From an uncultured Dehalococcoidia bacterium (lineage in GTDB: Bacteria; Chloroflexota; Dehalococcoidia; Lucifugimonadales; CATQGZ01), in contig OY282365.1 of the NCBI GenBank assembly GCA_958295685.1, positions 992,001 through 1,056,000 of the forward strand: a stretch of 64,000 nt of DNA, read 5' to 3'. Each line of letters starts with the position of its first letter. The first letter of the stretch is position 1. Positions 51,194-59,766 of this stretch are shown piece by piece. A model generated the notes under the pieces. That model ran no database searches, was not told where the DNA came from, and saw only the letters and a list, made by a program, of their open reading frames with translations. A program made the translations under genes and the position numbers.

Positions 51194-52660
51194 ATGCTCC
51201 CACCGAACACACGCAATCTCCACCGCACAGGCCGCATACCACTCGCGGGCATCCTCTCCCGCCACCGCAGAACAGCCGTCACGGCAGCCGCCGCGATCGC
51301 CACGCTCGGCCTCTTCACGGCCAGACCGGCCATCGCCCACGCCGCCGCTGACGACGAGACCGCATTCATACTCAACACCTTCTCGTTCCTCATCTGGGGC
51401 GCCCTGGTGATGTGGATGTGCGCGGGATTCACCATGCTGGAGTCCGGCTCGGTACGCACCAAGAACTCCTCCATGATATGCCTGAAGAACATCGGCATAT
51501 ACTCGATCGCCGGACTCGCCTTCTTCTTCGTCGGCTACAACCTCATGTACGTCGACGTCGGCAGGGAACTAAGCATCCTGGGGCTGGACTTCAAGGGCCT
51601 GTTCGGCTCACTCAAGCTCCTCTACGGCCCGTCGGCCAGCGAGATAGCCCTCGTTGGAGGACAGGACGGCGCCACAGCAGAAGTGCTCGCAGAGAGAGGC
51701 CACTCCTCCATGTCGGACTGGTTCTTCCAGATGGTCTTCGTGGCGACAGCCGCGTCCATCGTCTCAGGCGCCATGGCCGAGAGAGTGAAGATGTGGTCCT
51801 TCTTCATCGTCACGCTGGCGCTGAGCGCGCTCATCTACCCCGTAGTCGGCGCGTGGACCTGGGGCGGCGGATGGCTGACCGAAATGGGATTCCAGGACTT
51901 CGCCGGGTCGACCATAGTGCACAGCACCGGCGGCTGGGTCGCGCTCGCGGGCATGATGGTCATCGGACCCAGACTCGGCAAATTCCGACGCGACGGCAGC
52001 ATCAGACCCACCCCCCCATCCAACATCCTGGTCGTAACACTCGGCGTCTTCATCCTCTGGCTCGGATGGTTCGGCTTCAACGGCGGATCGCAGCTGGCCC
52101 TGGGCAGCGCGGGCGACGCCATAGCCATGAGCCTCGTGCTGGTCAACACCAACCTCGCCGCCGCGGCCGGCGTCATGGCCGCCCTCGCCTTCTCGAGACC
52201 CATACTCGGACGCATGGACCTCTTCGCAGGACTGAACGGCGCGATCGCAGGGCTTGTAGCCATCACCGCAGGCCCCAACATAGTCGATCCCTACTGGGCG
52301 GTCATCATCGGCGCCATCGGCGGCGTCGTATGCACCGCCGGCATCAAGGTCCTGGAGAAGCTCAAACTCGACGACGTCGTCGGGGCCGTCCCCGCTCACC
52401 TGTTCACCGGCATCTGGGGAACCCTGGCAGTCTGCATAGCCGCCGGCGGCTCCCTGGGAGTACAGCTGATCGGCGTGGTCGCGATCGGCCTGTTCGTATT
52501 CGGAGTATCCTGGCTCGTCTGGAAGGCGCTGGCCATGACCATAGGCGTCCGGGTGTCGCCCCAGGTGGAGCGCCTGGGACAGGACAGCGGAGAGCTGGGA
52601 ATCGAAGCATACCCCGAATTCGTGCTCATGCCCGAAGAAGACGACGAGGACGACGAGTAA
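51194..52660 (+). CDS. amt: Ammonium transporter (Amt)
   Basis: 488 residues. Signal-like N terminus (about 1-50, LGLFTARPAIAHAAAD) and eleven predicted helices. Landmarks: NTFSFLIWGALVMWMCAGFT, LESGSVRTKNSSM, FAGSTIVHSTGGWVALAGMM with the first pore histidine, and VVGAVPAHLFTGIWGTLAVC with the second; the acidic tail ends EEDDEDDE. Conducts ammonium. No PII (glnK) gene is next to it. Unusual place: it sits between the ATP-grasp gene (four bases) and the alpha-E gene (four bases), which are elsewhere direct neighbours, so it is in the same operon. Confidence 0.95.
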   Translation: MLPPNTRNLHRTGRIPLAGILSRHRRTAVTAAAAIATLGLFTARPAIAHAAADDETAFILNTFSFLIWGALVMWMCAGFTMLESGSVRTKNSSMICLKNIGIYSIAGLAFFFVGYNLMYVDVGRELSILGLDFKGLFGSLKLLYGPSASEIALVGGQDGATAEVLAERGHSSMSDWFFQMVFVATAASIVSGAMAERVKMWSFFIVTLALSALIYPVVGAWTWGGGWLTEMGFQDFAGSTIVHSTGGWVALAGMMVIGPRLGKFRRDGSIRPTPPSNILVVTLGVFILWLGWFGFNGGSQLALGSAGDAIAMSLVLVNTNLAAAAGVMAALAFSRPILGRMDLFAGLNGAIAGLVAITAGPNIVDPYWAVIIGAIGGVVCTAGIKVLEKLKLDDVVGAVPAHLFTGIWGTLAVCIAAGGSLGVQLIGVVAIGLFVFGVSWLVWKALAMTIGVRVSPQVERLGQDSGELGIEAYPEFVLMPEEDDEDDE

Positions 52661-52664
52661 CCCA

Positions 52665-53618
52665 ATGCTCTCACGCAGCGCCCAAGGCCTCTACTGGATG
52701 GGCCGCTACCTGGAGCGGGCCGAACACCTATGCCGTATGCTGCGCCTCCAGACCGAGGCCCTCGTCGACCGCCCTGTCAGGGAAATCTACCTCGGCTGGA
52801 GCCGCATCTACGGCGCCATGAACAGGCAGCCCCCCATGGGCAGCATCGAACTCGACGGCGACGAATACACCCTGGCAGACTCCTACACGCTCGCAGACGA
52901 CCTCACGTTCGAGCGCTCTCACCCAAACTCCGTATGGAGCTGCTTCGCGCTCGGCAGAGAGAACGCCAGACAGATGCGCCACTGCATCAGCGCAGGAATG
53001 TGGACCCGCCTGAACCTCGCATACCTGCGGATACAGAAGCTGGAAATACAAGACATCTGGAGAACCTCCCCAGAGAGCTTCTACGCGGAAACCTCGGTGG
53101 AGATCGACACCTTCGCGGGCGTGGCGGAGTCCACCATGTACCGCGACGAGGGCTGGAGCTTCATGCAGATCGGGCGGCTCATCGAGCGTGCCCAACTCTC
53201 GATCTCACTCCTCCTCGCCCAGACCTCCACAGAGGAAAACACCGACTCGGACTGGATCAGCCTGCTGCGAATCCGCCACGCCCTCGAGGCCTACAACCGC
53301 AGATACAGCGTGGAGGTGAAGCCGAGCCAAGTGCTGAACCTGCTCGTCACCGACCCTCTCCTGCCAGGCTCCCTGTGCCGCTCCTTCGACGTGGCCGCCG
53401 CGGAACTCGCCTCCATCGCCCCAGGCCCGGACTCACGCTCCAGCGGCGCCGCTCACCGGCTCGCCGGCCGACTCTGCGCCCTCGTCCACTACGAATGGCC
53501 CGACCGACAAGACCGAGAGGACCTCCTCTGGCAGATGAGCAGACACTGCCGAGACCTCCATGACCTGCTGACTGCCGCCTATTTCGACTATCCCATTGAA
53601 GACTCCCCCGTACTCTAA
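52665..53618 (+). CDS. Alpha-E domain protein (DUF403)
   Basis: 317 residues, starts MLSRSAQGLYWMGRYLERAE, the hallmark N terminus of the family; all-helical with GRLIERAQLSISLLLAQ and the DLHDLLTAAYFDYPIE tail. Function unproved; regular partner of circularly permuted ATP-grasp and transglutaminase-like genes in a proposed peptide-forming system. Confidence 0.93.
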   Translation: MLSRSAQGLYWMGRYLERAEHLCRMLRLQTEALVDRPVREIYLGWSRIYGAMNRQPPMGSIELDGDEYTLADSYTLADDLTFERSHPNSVWSCFALGRENARQMRHCISAGMWTRLNLAYLRIQKLEIQDIWRTSPESFYAETSVEIDTFAGVAESTMYRDEGWSFMQIGRLIERAQLSISLLLAQTSTEENTDSDWISLLRIRHALEAYNRRYSVEVKPSQVLNLLVTDPLLPGSLCRSFDVAAAELASIAPGPDSRSSGAAHRLAGRLCALVHYEWPDRQDREDLLWQMSRHCRDLHDLLTAAYFDYPIEDSPVL

Positions 53619-53622
53619 CCCC

Positions 53623-54486
53623 ATGCCAGAACAGGCCCGATACCGAATCGAGCACGTCTCCCGCTACCTCTACGCCTCACCGGTGCGCCACTGTGTGATG
53701 GCCCTCTGCCTGAAACCGCGCAGCGACCGCGGCCAGCAGACCCTCGGCTTCGAGATAGTCACCGACCCACCCGCCCCACTGAATGGCGAGACCGACTGCT
53801 TCGGCAACACGAAGCACGTCCTGAACGTCCACCGTGAACACGACGCTCTGGAGGTCGCCGCCCGCTCCACGGTCGAAACGGCCCGGTACGCGCCGCCCCC
53901 CGACTCCCTCGGCGCAGGGGCCTGGGAAGAGATACGCTCGTGGAAAGAGTCCCTCGCCCACTGGGACTTCACACACGCCAGCGAGTTCGCCCGGCCCTCG
54001 CCCGCCCTCTCCGCATTCGTCGACCGCCTGGGCATTGCGCCCGGAGACGACCCGCTGGAGACCCTGACGAGGCTCTCGGATACCATCCACAGCGCATTCG
54101 AGTACGTGCCAGGCAGCACCTCGGCAATCTCCCCGATAGAACACATCCTGGAATCCGGGCGGGGGGTCTGTCAGGACTACGCCCACGTCATGATCGCGGT
54201 CGCGCGCTCATGGGGTCTGCCCGCGCGCTACGTCTCGGGCTACGTGCACGTAGCCCGCCGGACCGACGCACAGGCTACCCATGCCTGGGTCGAGTGCCTG
54301 CTGCCAGGACTGGGCTGGACCGGCTTCGACCCCACCAACCGCAGACTCGTCGACCACCAGTACGTGCGAGTCGCGGTCGGACGCGATTATCAGGACGTGG
54401 CCCCCACGCGGGGCGTCCTCCAGGGCGCCGGCCATGACCGCCTGGAAGTCGACGTGCGTATGCGCCCCTCCGACGAGCCGGACTAA
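53623..54486 (+). CDS. Transglutaminase-like protein
   Basis: 287 residues from ATG 53623 (four bases after the alpha-E stop). N-terminal beta domain RYRIEHVSRYLYASPVRHCV, then the transglutaminase core with the triad at SGRGVCQDYAHVM (Cys), ATHAWVECLL (His) and GFDPTNRR (Asp). No signal peptide. Probably a cysteine peptidase or transferase acting on the product of the ATP-grasp protein. Last gene of the four-gene unit. Confidence 0.93.
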   Translation: MPEQARYRIEHVSRYLYASPVRHCVMALCLKPRSDRGQQTLGFEIVTDPPAPLNGETDCFGNTKHVLNVHREHDALEVAARSTVETARYAPPPDSLGAGAWEEIRSWKESLAHWDFTHASEFARPSPALSAFVDRLGIAPGDDPLETLTRLSDTIHSAFEYVPGSTSAISPIEHILESGRGVCQDYAHVMIAVARSWGLPARYVSGYVHVARRTDAQATHAWVECLLPGLGWTGFDPTNRRLVDHQYVRVAVGRDYQDVAPTRGVLQGAGHDRLEVDVRMRPSDEPD

Positions 54487-54514
54487 CCGCGCAATGCCAA
54501 AGGCGGGGTGAGTA

Positions 54515-55186
54515 ATGACCATCCCCTGGTGGCGCGAAAGACGCGCAGTCGCCGACTCGGCGCGGGAGCTGGCCGATACATCACTCGTATCCGGCGCCGC
54601 CGGCAACGTCAGCGCCCGACTGCCGGACGCGACCGAACTCATGGCAATCACGCCCCGGGGAAAACGCTGCTCGGATGTCCGGCCCCGCGACGTCGTGGTG
54701 ACCGACTTCCACGGAGAGCCCAGGGAAGAAGACCTGACCCCGTCCTCGGAAGCGCTGCTGCACGCAGGCATCTACAGAGCGCGGCCCGGCGTCGGCGCCG
54801 TCGTCCACACCCACTCCGTATACGCCAGCGTGGCCGCGGTAGCCGGTGTCGAGATCCCGCCCCTGATCGACGAGATGGTCGTCACCATAGGCGGGCCCGT
54901 CAGAACCTCCCAGTACGCATTCCCGGGAACCCAGGACCTCGCCGACAGAGTGCTGGAGGCCCTGGAGGACAGAAACGCCGCGCTGATCAGGAACCACGGA
55001 GCCGTCGGAGTGGGACGCGGACTCGAAGAGGCCCTCGAAGTGGCCGCCCTGATCGAGCGGGTCTCGCAAATATACGTGCACGCCCTGCTGCTCGGCAGAG
55101 TGAACCCGCTGCCGGAACAGGCCGTGCGGACGGAGACGGAGATCTACAGGATGAAGCAGAGCGGCGGCGGCCAGACCCAGTGGTAA
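54515..55186 (+). CDS. Class II aldolase/adducin-family protein
   Basis: 223 residues with a GGGTGAG Shine-Dalgarno. Family order: TSLVSGAAGNVSARL (GNxS loop), ITPRGKRCSDVRPRDVVVTD, SSEALLHAGIYRARP with the catalytic glutamate, VVHTHSVYASVAAVAGVEIP (two metal histidines), LIRNHGAVGVGRGLEEAL. Zn-dependent aldol cleavage of a sugar phosphate such as fuculose- or ribulose-phosphate; substrate not decidable. Followed by the 123-residue gene with a 7-base overlap. Confidence 0.9.
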   Translation: MTIPWWRERRAVADSARELADTSLVSGAAGNVSARLPDATELMAITPRGKRCSDVRPRDVVVTDFHGEPREEDLTPSSEALLHAGIYRARPGVGAVVHTHSVYASVAAVAGVEIPPLIDEMVVTIGGPVRTSQYAFPGTQDLADRVLEALEDRNAALIRNHGAVGVGRGLEEALEVAALIERVSQIYVHALLLGRVNPLPEQAVRTETEIYRMKQSGGGQTQW

Positions 55187-55551
55187 CCGTACCCGGCTTC
55201 CTGCTGAGACGGCTCTACGTCAAACGGAGCCTCCGAAAGAGCGGCCAGGGCTTCGAGTTCCAGCTCAGAAACCGGCTCGGCTCCGGCTATGCTCACGGGA
55301 TGCAGCCGCTGAAAATCGACGGAGTCGAGGCGCCGCTCGATCGGACGCGGTTCGTGCTGGAAGACAGAGAAACCACCTTCAGCGACATATCCAGGGAGAA
55401 CACCTTCACGCTGGCCCTGAACAAGACGATCGGCGTCAGGGTAGACGACTTCCACCTGGAACCCGGGCCCCACAGGATCGAAATGGGATTCGACGTCCCA
55501 GGCCTCGGCGCCCTGAGATTCGACTTCACGGATGTCGCCGGGGATGGCTGA
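55180..55551 (+). CDS. 123-residue protein of unknown function, coupled to class II aldolase
   Basis: Starts at GTG 55180 within the end of the aldolase gene. The sequence SLRKSGQGFEFQLRNRLGSG, PLKIDGVEAPLDRTRFVLED and FHLEPGPHRIEMGFDVPGLG suggests a compact beta-sandwich; there is no signal or membrane span. No family name can be given. The stop overlaps the epimerase start, so it is in an operon of three genes and may bind or sequester a small organic substrate. Presence between two sugar-type enzymes is the best functional hint. Confidence 0.65.
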   Translation: MVTVPGFLLRRLYVKRSLRKSGQGFEFQLRNRLGSGYAHGMQPLKIDGVEAPLDRTRFVLEDRETTFSDISRENTFTLALNKTIGVRVDDFHLEPGPHRIEMGFDVPGLGALRFDFTDVAGDG

Positions 55552-56521
55552 ACCCGTCCGCCGAGTGGCAGTCACCGGCGCCGCCGGCTATGTCGGGCGC
55601 AGGCTCGTCGAAGCCCTGGCACAGGAACCCAGAGTCGACGAGGTGCTAGCCATCGACGTTCTTCCGATGGCGGCGGAGCGCTCCCCCAAGGTCGTCTCCA
55701 TGAGGCGCGACGTAACACGGCCCATCGCGGCGGCCCTCTCCGACCACGGGATCGACGCCCTCGTCCATCTCGCATTCCTGTTGAACCCCGGCAGAGACAC
55801 GCGCCGCTCCCGTGAAGTCAACGTGGGCGGCGCCGAACAGGTATTCCGCTCCTGCCTCCAGGCAGGCGTGCGCCACGTCGTATACCTGAGCAGCGCCACC
55901 GTGTACGGAGCGCGCCCCGACAATCCGGCCGCGCTGACTGAGGACTCACCCGTCCGCCCGGTGAGAGGATTCCGGTACGCCGAGGACAAGGCCGCCGTCG
56001 AAAGCCTGCTGAGCGGCCTCGTCGAACGGAACCCCCGGACGACCGCCGCGGTGCTCCGGGCCTGCCCCATCATCGGCCCCACGGCCGACAACTTCATAGC
56101 CAGGGCATTCTCGAAACCCCTACTGATCGGCGTTCTCGGCCACGACCCCCCGATGCAACTGTGCCACGAGGACGACGCGGTGGACGCGATTCGCGCCTGC
56201 GCGCTGGAACGCCGCTCGGGCGTCTATAACCTGGCCGGCTCCCGGACCATCAGGTGGAGCGAGATGGTCCACGCCATGGGGCGAAGGCTGGTGAACCTCC
56301 CTGCCTGGATCGTCTACCCGCTCACAGGACTCGCCTGGCGGCTCCGGCTCCAAGACGACTCGCCCGCAGCCGGCCTGGACTTCATCAGGTACCCCTGGGT
56401 CGTCAGTACCGAGAAGATCGGCAGGGAACTCGGCATCCGACCCGCCCTCACCTCGAAAGAGGCCTGGAACTCCTTCGCGCGCCGCGCGCCGCGCCCGGAA
56501 ACTCAGGGCAACACGCCCTAA
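55544..56521 (+). CDS. NAD-dependent epimerase/dehydratase
   Basis: 325 residues from ATG 55544 (an ATG four codons earlier is an alternative). Extended SDR: VAVTGAAGYVGRRLVEAL for NAD, LVHLAFLLNPG, YLSSATVYGA with catalytic serine/threonine, and YAEDK as YxxxK. C-terminal PAWIVYPLTGLAWRLRLQDD is a membrane-touching helix typical of the sterol/UDP-sugar subgroup. Acts on a nucleotide sugar or other hydroxyl substrate. Last of the three-gene set; repeat copies begin ten bases after its stop. Confidence 0.88.
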   Translation: MAEPVRRVAVTGAAGYVGRRLVEALAQEPRVDEVLAIDVLPMAAERSPKVVSMRRDVTRPIAAALSDHGIDALVHLAFLLNPGRDTRRSREVNVGGAEQVFRSCLQAGVRHVVYLSSATVYGARPDNPAALTEDSPVRPVRGFRYAEDKAAVESLLSGLVERNPRTTAAVLRACPIIGPTADNFIARAFSKPLLIGVLGHDPPMQLCHEDDAVDAIRACALERRSGVYNLAGSRTIRWSEMVHAMGRRLVNLPAWIVYPLTGLAWRLRLQDDSPAAGLDFIRYPWVVSTEKIGRELGIRPALTSKEAWNSFARRAPRPETQGNTP

Positions 56522-56531
56522 CTCGGCCCGA

Positions 56532-56602
56532 ATTAGGCGGGGGATTGGTCCCCAATCCTGAAAATCCTCCAATCCTGAGAATCCTGATTCAGACAACCCC
56601 CC
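56532..56602 (+). repeat. Partial copy of the dispersed element (left part only)
   Basis: TTAGGCGGGGGATTGGTCCC followed by four AATCCT units and CTGATTCAGACA, as in the full copies, but cut before the promoter. It stands 60 bp upstream of full copy D in the same orientation, each preceded by CCCGAATTAGG, so the left part has been duplicated. Confidence 0.7.
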
Positions 56603-56732
56603 CGGCACAGCCTATGGCGCTGCGTCATTACCCACGAAACAGTCCATCACGCCGCTCTGCCCGAATTAGGGGCGGGGGTTTGGTCCCATCCTGACAATCC
56701 TCAAATCCTGAGAATCCTGATTCAGACAGCCC

Positions 56733-56761
56733 TTGACCACACCGAACCGCTGTGCTAGAGT
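56733..56761 (+). promoter_or_regulatory. Promoter of element D
   Basis: TTGACC (56733-56738), 17-bp spacer, TAGAGT (56756-56761), ATG six bases later at 56768. Confidence 0.7.
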
Positions 56762-56818
56762 ATCCCCATGACACAGCCAGCCCATCTCCTACAACCAGCC
56801 CGCGGCTCCTGAAGCGCC

Positions 56819-56914
56819 TGTCGCATAGTGTCGCATAAGTGTCGCATAGTGTCGCATAAGTGTCGCATGAGTGTCGCATGAGTGTCGCATGAGTGTCGCA
56901 AAGTGTCGGGTAAA
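56819..56914 (+). repeat. Tandem array of nine 10-11 bp units, TGTCGCAT-type
   Basis: TGTCGCATAG, TGTCGCATAAG, TGTCGCATAG, TGTCGCATAAG, three times TGTCGCATGAG, TGTCGCAAAG, TGTCGGGTAAA. This is the most uniform of the four arrays, with GC after TGTC in eight of nine units. Confidence 0.87.
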
Positions 56915-57046
56915 ATCGGCCCTCCCAGCTACGAAATGCCCGAAAATCCGACACTTTCGCAAAAAATCTCCCAGAGTCCGCCCGACGCAAGGCCCGGCCC
57001 CCCGTCCTCACCCAGCCGAATGGTGAATCCAGGATTGGGAAATGAG

Positions 57047-57075
57047 TTGCATATTGCGGGCCGACTGGCTAAAAT
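57047..57075 (+). promoter_or_regulatory. Promoter of the DUF1800-DUF1501-NHL genes
   Basis: TTGCAT (57047-57052), 17-bp spacer, TAAAAT (57070-57075). The ATG of the DUF1800 gene is 58 bases after the -10. Confidence 0.6.
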
Positions 57076-57132
57076 GCCTTCCCACACATAAGAAGCTGGT
57101 TCCTGTCGGAGCATAGAGACGCGAGGCAGACA

Positions 57133-58530
57133 ATGGCCGCACAAGACCTCTCCCTGACAGCCCACCTGATGCGCCGCGCCGGTTTCGGAGCGACGAGAGC
57201 CGAACTCGAACGGCTGGCCGAGAAGCCTTACGAGGAACTCGTGGAGGACCTCCTCCACCCCGAACGCTTCCCCGAGGTCGAGCGCGACCTCCTCGACAGG
57301 TATCTCTCCGAGCCTTTCGCCACGATCCCCGTCTCCGTCGGCATATGGATCTACCGCATGGTCAACACCAAGCGGCCGCTGGAAGAGAAGATGACCCTCT
57401 TCTGGCACCACGTCTTTGCCACCGGCTTCTCGAAGATCCAGAACGTGAACGCCATGGTGCGGCAGGTGGAATCATTCCGCCGGCACAGCCTCTCGAACCT
57501 CCGCGGCATACTGACCGCCCTGTCCAAGGACCCCGCCATGATCTTCTGGCTGGACAACTCGGAAAACCACAGGGACGAGATAAACGAGAACTACGGCAGA
57601 GAACTGCTCGAACTGTTCTCCATGGGCGTCGGCAACTACTCCGAAGACGACATCAAGAACTGCGCCAAGGCCTTCACCGGCTGGACCTTCGCTCAGCCCA
57701 TACCCCTCTACCCACAGGGCGAGTTCCCAACCGAATTCGAGTACAGAACCGACGACCATGACGACGGCGTTAAGACCTTCCTCGGCGAGACCGGCCAGCT
57801 CGACGGCAGCCACGTCATCGACATCATCGTGAGGCAGTCGGCCACCGCCCGGTTCGTGTCCCGGCACCTCTACAACTTCTTCGTCGCGGACGAGGCCCAG
57901 GTGCCCGCATGGAGCGAGGCGCCTCCCAGAGACCCGGCGGCGATCGATGCCCTCGCCAAGGCGTTCGAGTCCTCCAACGGGGACATCCGCTCGGTGATGC
58001 GGGTGCTGTTCAACTCCGACTTCTTCAAGAAGGCCCGTTACGGAAAGGTCAAGAGCCCCGCGGAGCTCGTGGCGGGTGTGATCAAGCTGGCTGGAACCCA
58101 CACGGAACCCAACAGAGGGCTGGAGGCCGTCGGAGTCGCCGCAGCCGCCATGGGACAGAGCCTCTACGACCCGCCCACCGTCGAGGGGTGGCACACCGGC
58201 AGGGAGTGGATCGACGGCGGAGCGCTCAACGAGCGAGTCAACTTCGCCGTGGACGAACTGGACGACGTCACCAGGCCAGGCATACGGGACATTGTGCGCC
58301 GCATCGCCGCCGAGGGCGGCTCCCTAGCCCCGGGCCGCCTGGTGGAACAGTGCGTCGAACTGGCCGGCCCCGTCCAGGTCAGCGGCGCCACGAGAGAGGC
58401 GATGTTGCGCTTCGCCCAGGCCGGCGGAGAACTCAGCTTCGAATCCGAAGACGCCGCGGAACGGAGCGCCCGGCGCGTGGCCCGTCTCCTGCAATTCATC
58501 GTAGCGTCCAGAGAGTACCAGCTCGCCTGA
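57133..58530 (+). CDS. DUF1800 family protein
   Basis: 465 residues. Starts LTAHLMRRAGFGATRAELER, the standard DUF1800 opening, then RPLEEKMTLFWHHVFATGFS, NENYGRELLELFSMGVGNYS, FTGWTF, FLGETGQLDG and PPTVEGWHTGREWIDGGALN. Function unknown; the gene is nearly always followed by DUF1501, as here (26-base gap). Unlike many homologues there is no signal peptide. Confidence 0.93.
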   Translation: MAAQDLSLTAHLMRRAGFGATRAELERLAEKPYEELVEDLLHPERFPEVERDLLDRYLSEPFATIPVSVGIWIYRMVNTKRPLEEKMTLFWHHVFATGFSKIQNVNAMVRQVESFRRHSLSNLRGILTALSKDPAMIFWLDNSENHRDEINENYGRELLELFSMGVGNYSEDDIKNCAKAFTGWTFAQPIPLYPQGEFPTEFEYRTDDHDDGVKTFLGETGQLDGSHVIDIIVRQSATARFVSRHLYNFFVADEAQVPAWSEAPPRDPAAIDALAKAFESSNGDIRSVMRVLFNSDFFKKARYGKVKSPAELVAGVIKLAGTHTEPNRGLEAVGVAAAAMGQSLYDPPTVEGWHTGREWIDGGALNERVNFAVDELDDVTRPGIRDIVRRIAAEGGSLAPGRLVEQCVELAGPVQVSGATREAMLRFAQAGGELSFESEDAAERSARRVARLLQFIVASREYQLA

Positions 58531-58556
58531 GAACCCCAAGACACCGGAGGTGCCCC

Positions 58557-59708
58557 ATGGCAGGGAACGGAAAATCGCTCGACGGGAACGGCAAGCAGCC
58601 CGTGCTGGTCGTGGTCCAGATGACCGGAGGCAACGACTTCCTGAACACTCTGATTCCCTACACGAACCCGGTCTACTATGACTCCCGCAAGACCGTGGGC
58701 ATCCCGGAAGGGCAGGCCCTGCCCATAGACGACACCCTCGCATTCCACCCCCAGGCCGCGCCGCTGAAGGAGATGTACGAGCACGGCAAAGTGGCCGTGA
58801 TACAGGGGATCGGATACGAAAACTCCAGCCGCTCACACTTCAGGGCCATGGACATCTGGCACACCTGCGAGCCGGACAAGATCGGCGACGAAGGCTGGCT
58901 CGGCAGGGCCGTGCGCAAACTCGACCCCGAAAAGGAAAACGTGCTGACCGCCGTCAACTTCGGCCGCGGACTCCCACGCGCCCTGTCGGCTCCCGGAGTG
59001 CCCGTGAGCTCGGTCGGAGACCTCGACAACTACGGCCTCATGACGGGCATCGAAGAGAAACACCGCATGGAGGCCCTGGATATATTCAAGGAGATGTACG
59101 CCCCGGCCATCGGCTCAGGCCCGGTCATGGACTACCTCTCCCAGACCGGCATGGACGTCCTCAAAGGCGCCGACGTGCTCAAGCAGGCCCCCGCCAAGTA
59201 CTCGTCGGAGATCGAGTACGCGGACAACTCCATCGCCAAAAGCCTCAGAGACGTCGCCCGCGTGCACCTCGCCGACCTCGGAACGCGCGTCTTCTACACC
59301 AACCACGGAGGCTACGACAACCACGCCAACGAGTACCCAGACCACCCAAGGCTGATGACGGAGCTCTCAGGCGCAATCATGGACTTCTTCCAAGACCTGA
59401 AACAGCACGACGCAGGGGACAACGTCGTGATGCTCGTATTCACCGAGTTCGGCAGGCGCATGAAGGACAACGGCAGCGGCACCGACCACGGATCGGGCGG
59501 CGGCGCCTTCCTCATCGGCGACCCGATCCAGGGCGGGCTGTACGCCGAATACCCCTCGATCAGGCCGGACGATTGGCTCTATGGGGAGGACATGCGGCAC
59601 ACCTACGACTACAGGGGACTCTACGCAACCGTCCTGGAGCAGTGGCTCCGCATCGACTCGCCCGAGATAGTCGGCGGAACCTACGAACAGCTCTCCGTCC
59701 TCCGATAG
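58557..59708 (+). CDS. DUF1501 family protein (sulfatase-like fold)
   Basis: 383 residues from ATG 58557 with GGAGG upstream. VLVVVQMTGGNDFLNTLIPY, FHPQAAPLKEMYEHGKVAVI, GIGYENSSRSHFRAMDIWHT, VFYTNHGGYDNHANEYPDHP, VVMLVFTEFGRRMKDNGSGT then DHGSGGGAFLIGD are the family blocks, with metal-type histidines and aspartates. DUF1501 proteins usually carry a twin-arginine signal; here the N terminus is only MAGNGKSLDGNGKQPV, so it seems cytoplasmic or exported with its partner. Confidence 0.93.
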   Translation: MAGNGKSLDGNGKQPVLVVVQMTGGNDFLNTLIPYTNPVYYDSRKTVGIPEGQALPIDDTLAFHPQAAPLKEMYEHGKVAVIQGIGYENSSRSHFRAMDIWHTCEPDKIGDEGWLGRAVRKLDPEKENVLTAVNFGRGLPRALSAPGVPVSSVGDLDNYGLMTGIEEKHRMEALDIFKEMYAPAIGSGPVMDYLSQTGMDVLKGADVLKQAPAKYSSEIEYADNSIAKSLRDVARVHLADLGTRVFYTNHGGYDNHANEYPDHPRLMTELSGAIMDFFQDLKQHDAGDNVVMLVFTEFGRRMKDNGSGTDHGSGGGAFLIGDPIQGGLYAEYPSIRPDDWLYGEDMRHTYDYRGLYATVLEQWLRIDSPEIVGGTYEQLSVLR

Positions 59709-59766
59709 TTCTTACCCACCCCTGCCAGCCGCGCAGGGGCGAAGGCTGAGTATAGGGAGACCGCCA

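Larger units (their letters stand above)
56665..56983 (+). repeat. Dispersed repeat-array element, copy D
   Basis: AATCCT block (56690-56728), promoter, leaderless ATG at 56768 (14 codons, MTQPAHLLQPARGS, stop at 56812), nine-unit array, CCCAGCTACGA, inverted unit ATCCGACA (56946-56953) and TCTCCCAGAGTCC end. The 610-bp gap between the epimerase and DUF1800 genes consists of this copy, the partial copy before it, and the DUF1800 promoter. Confidence 0.75.
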
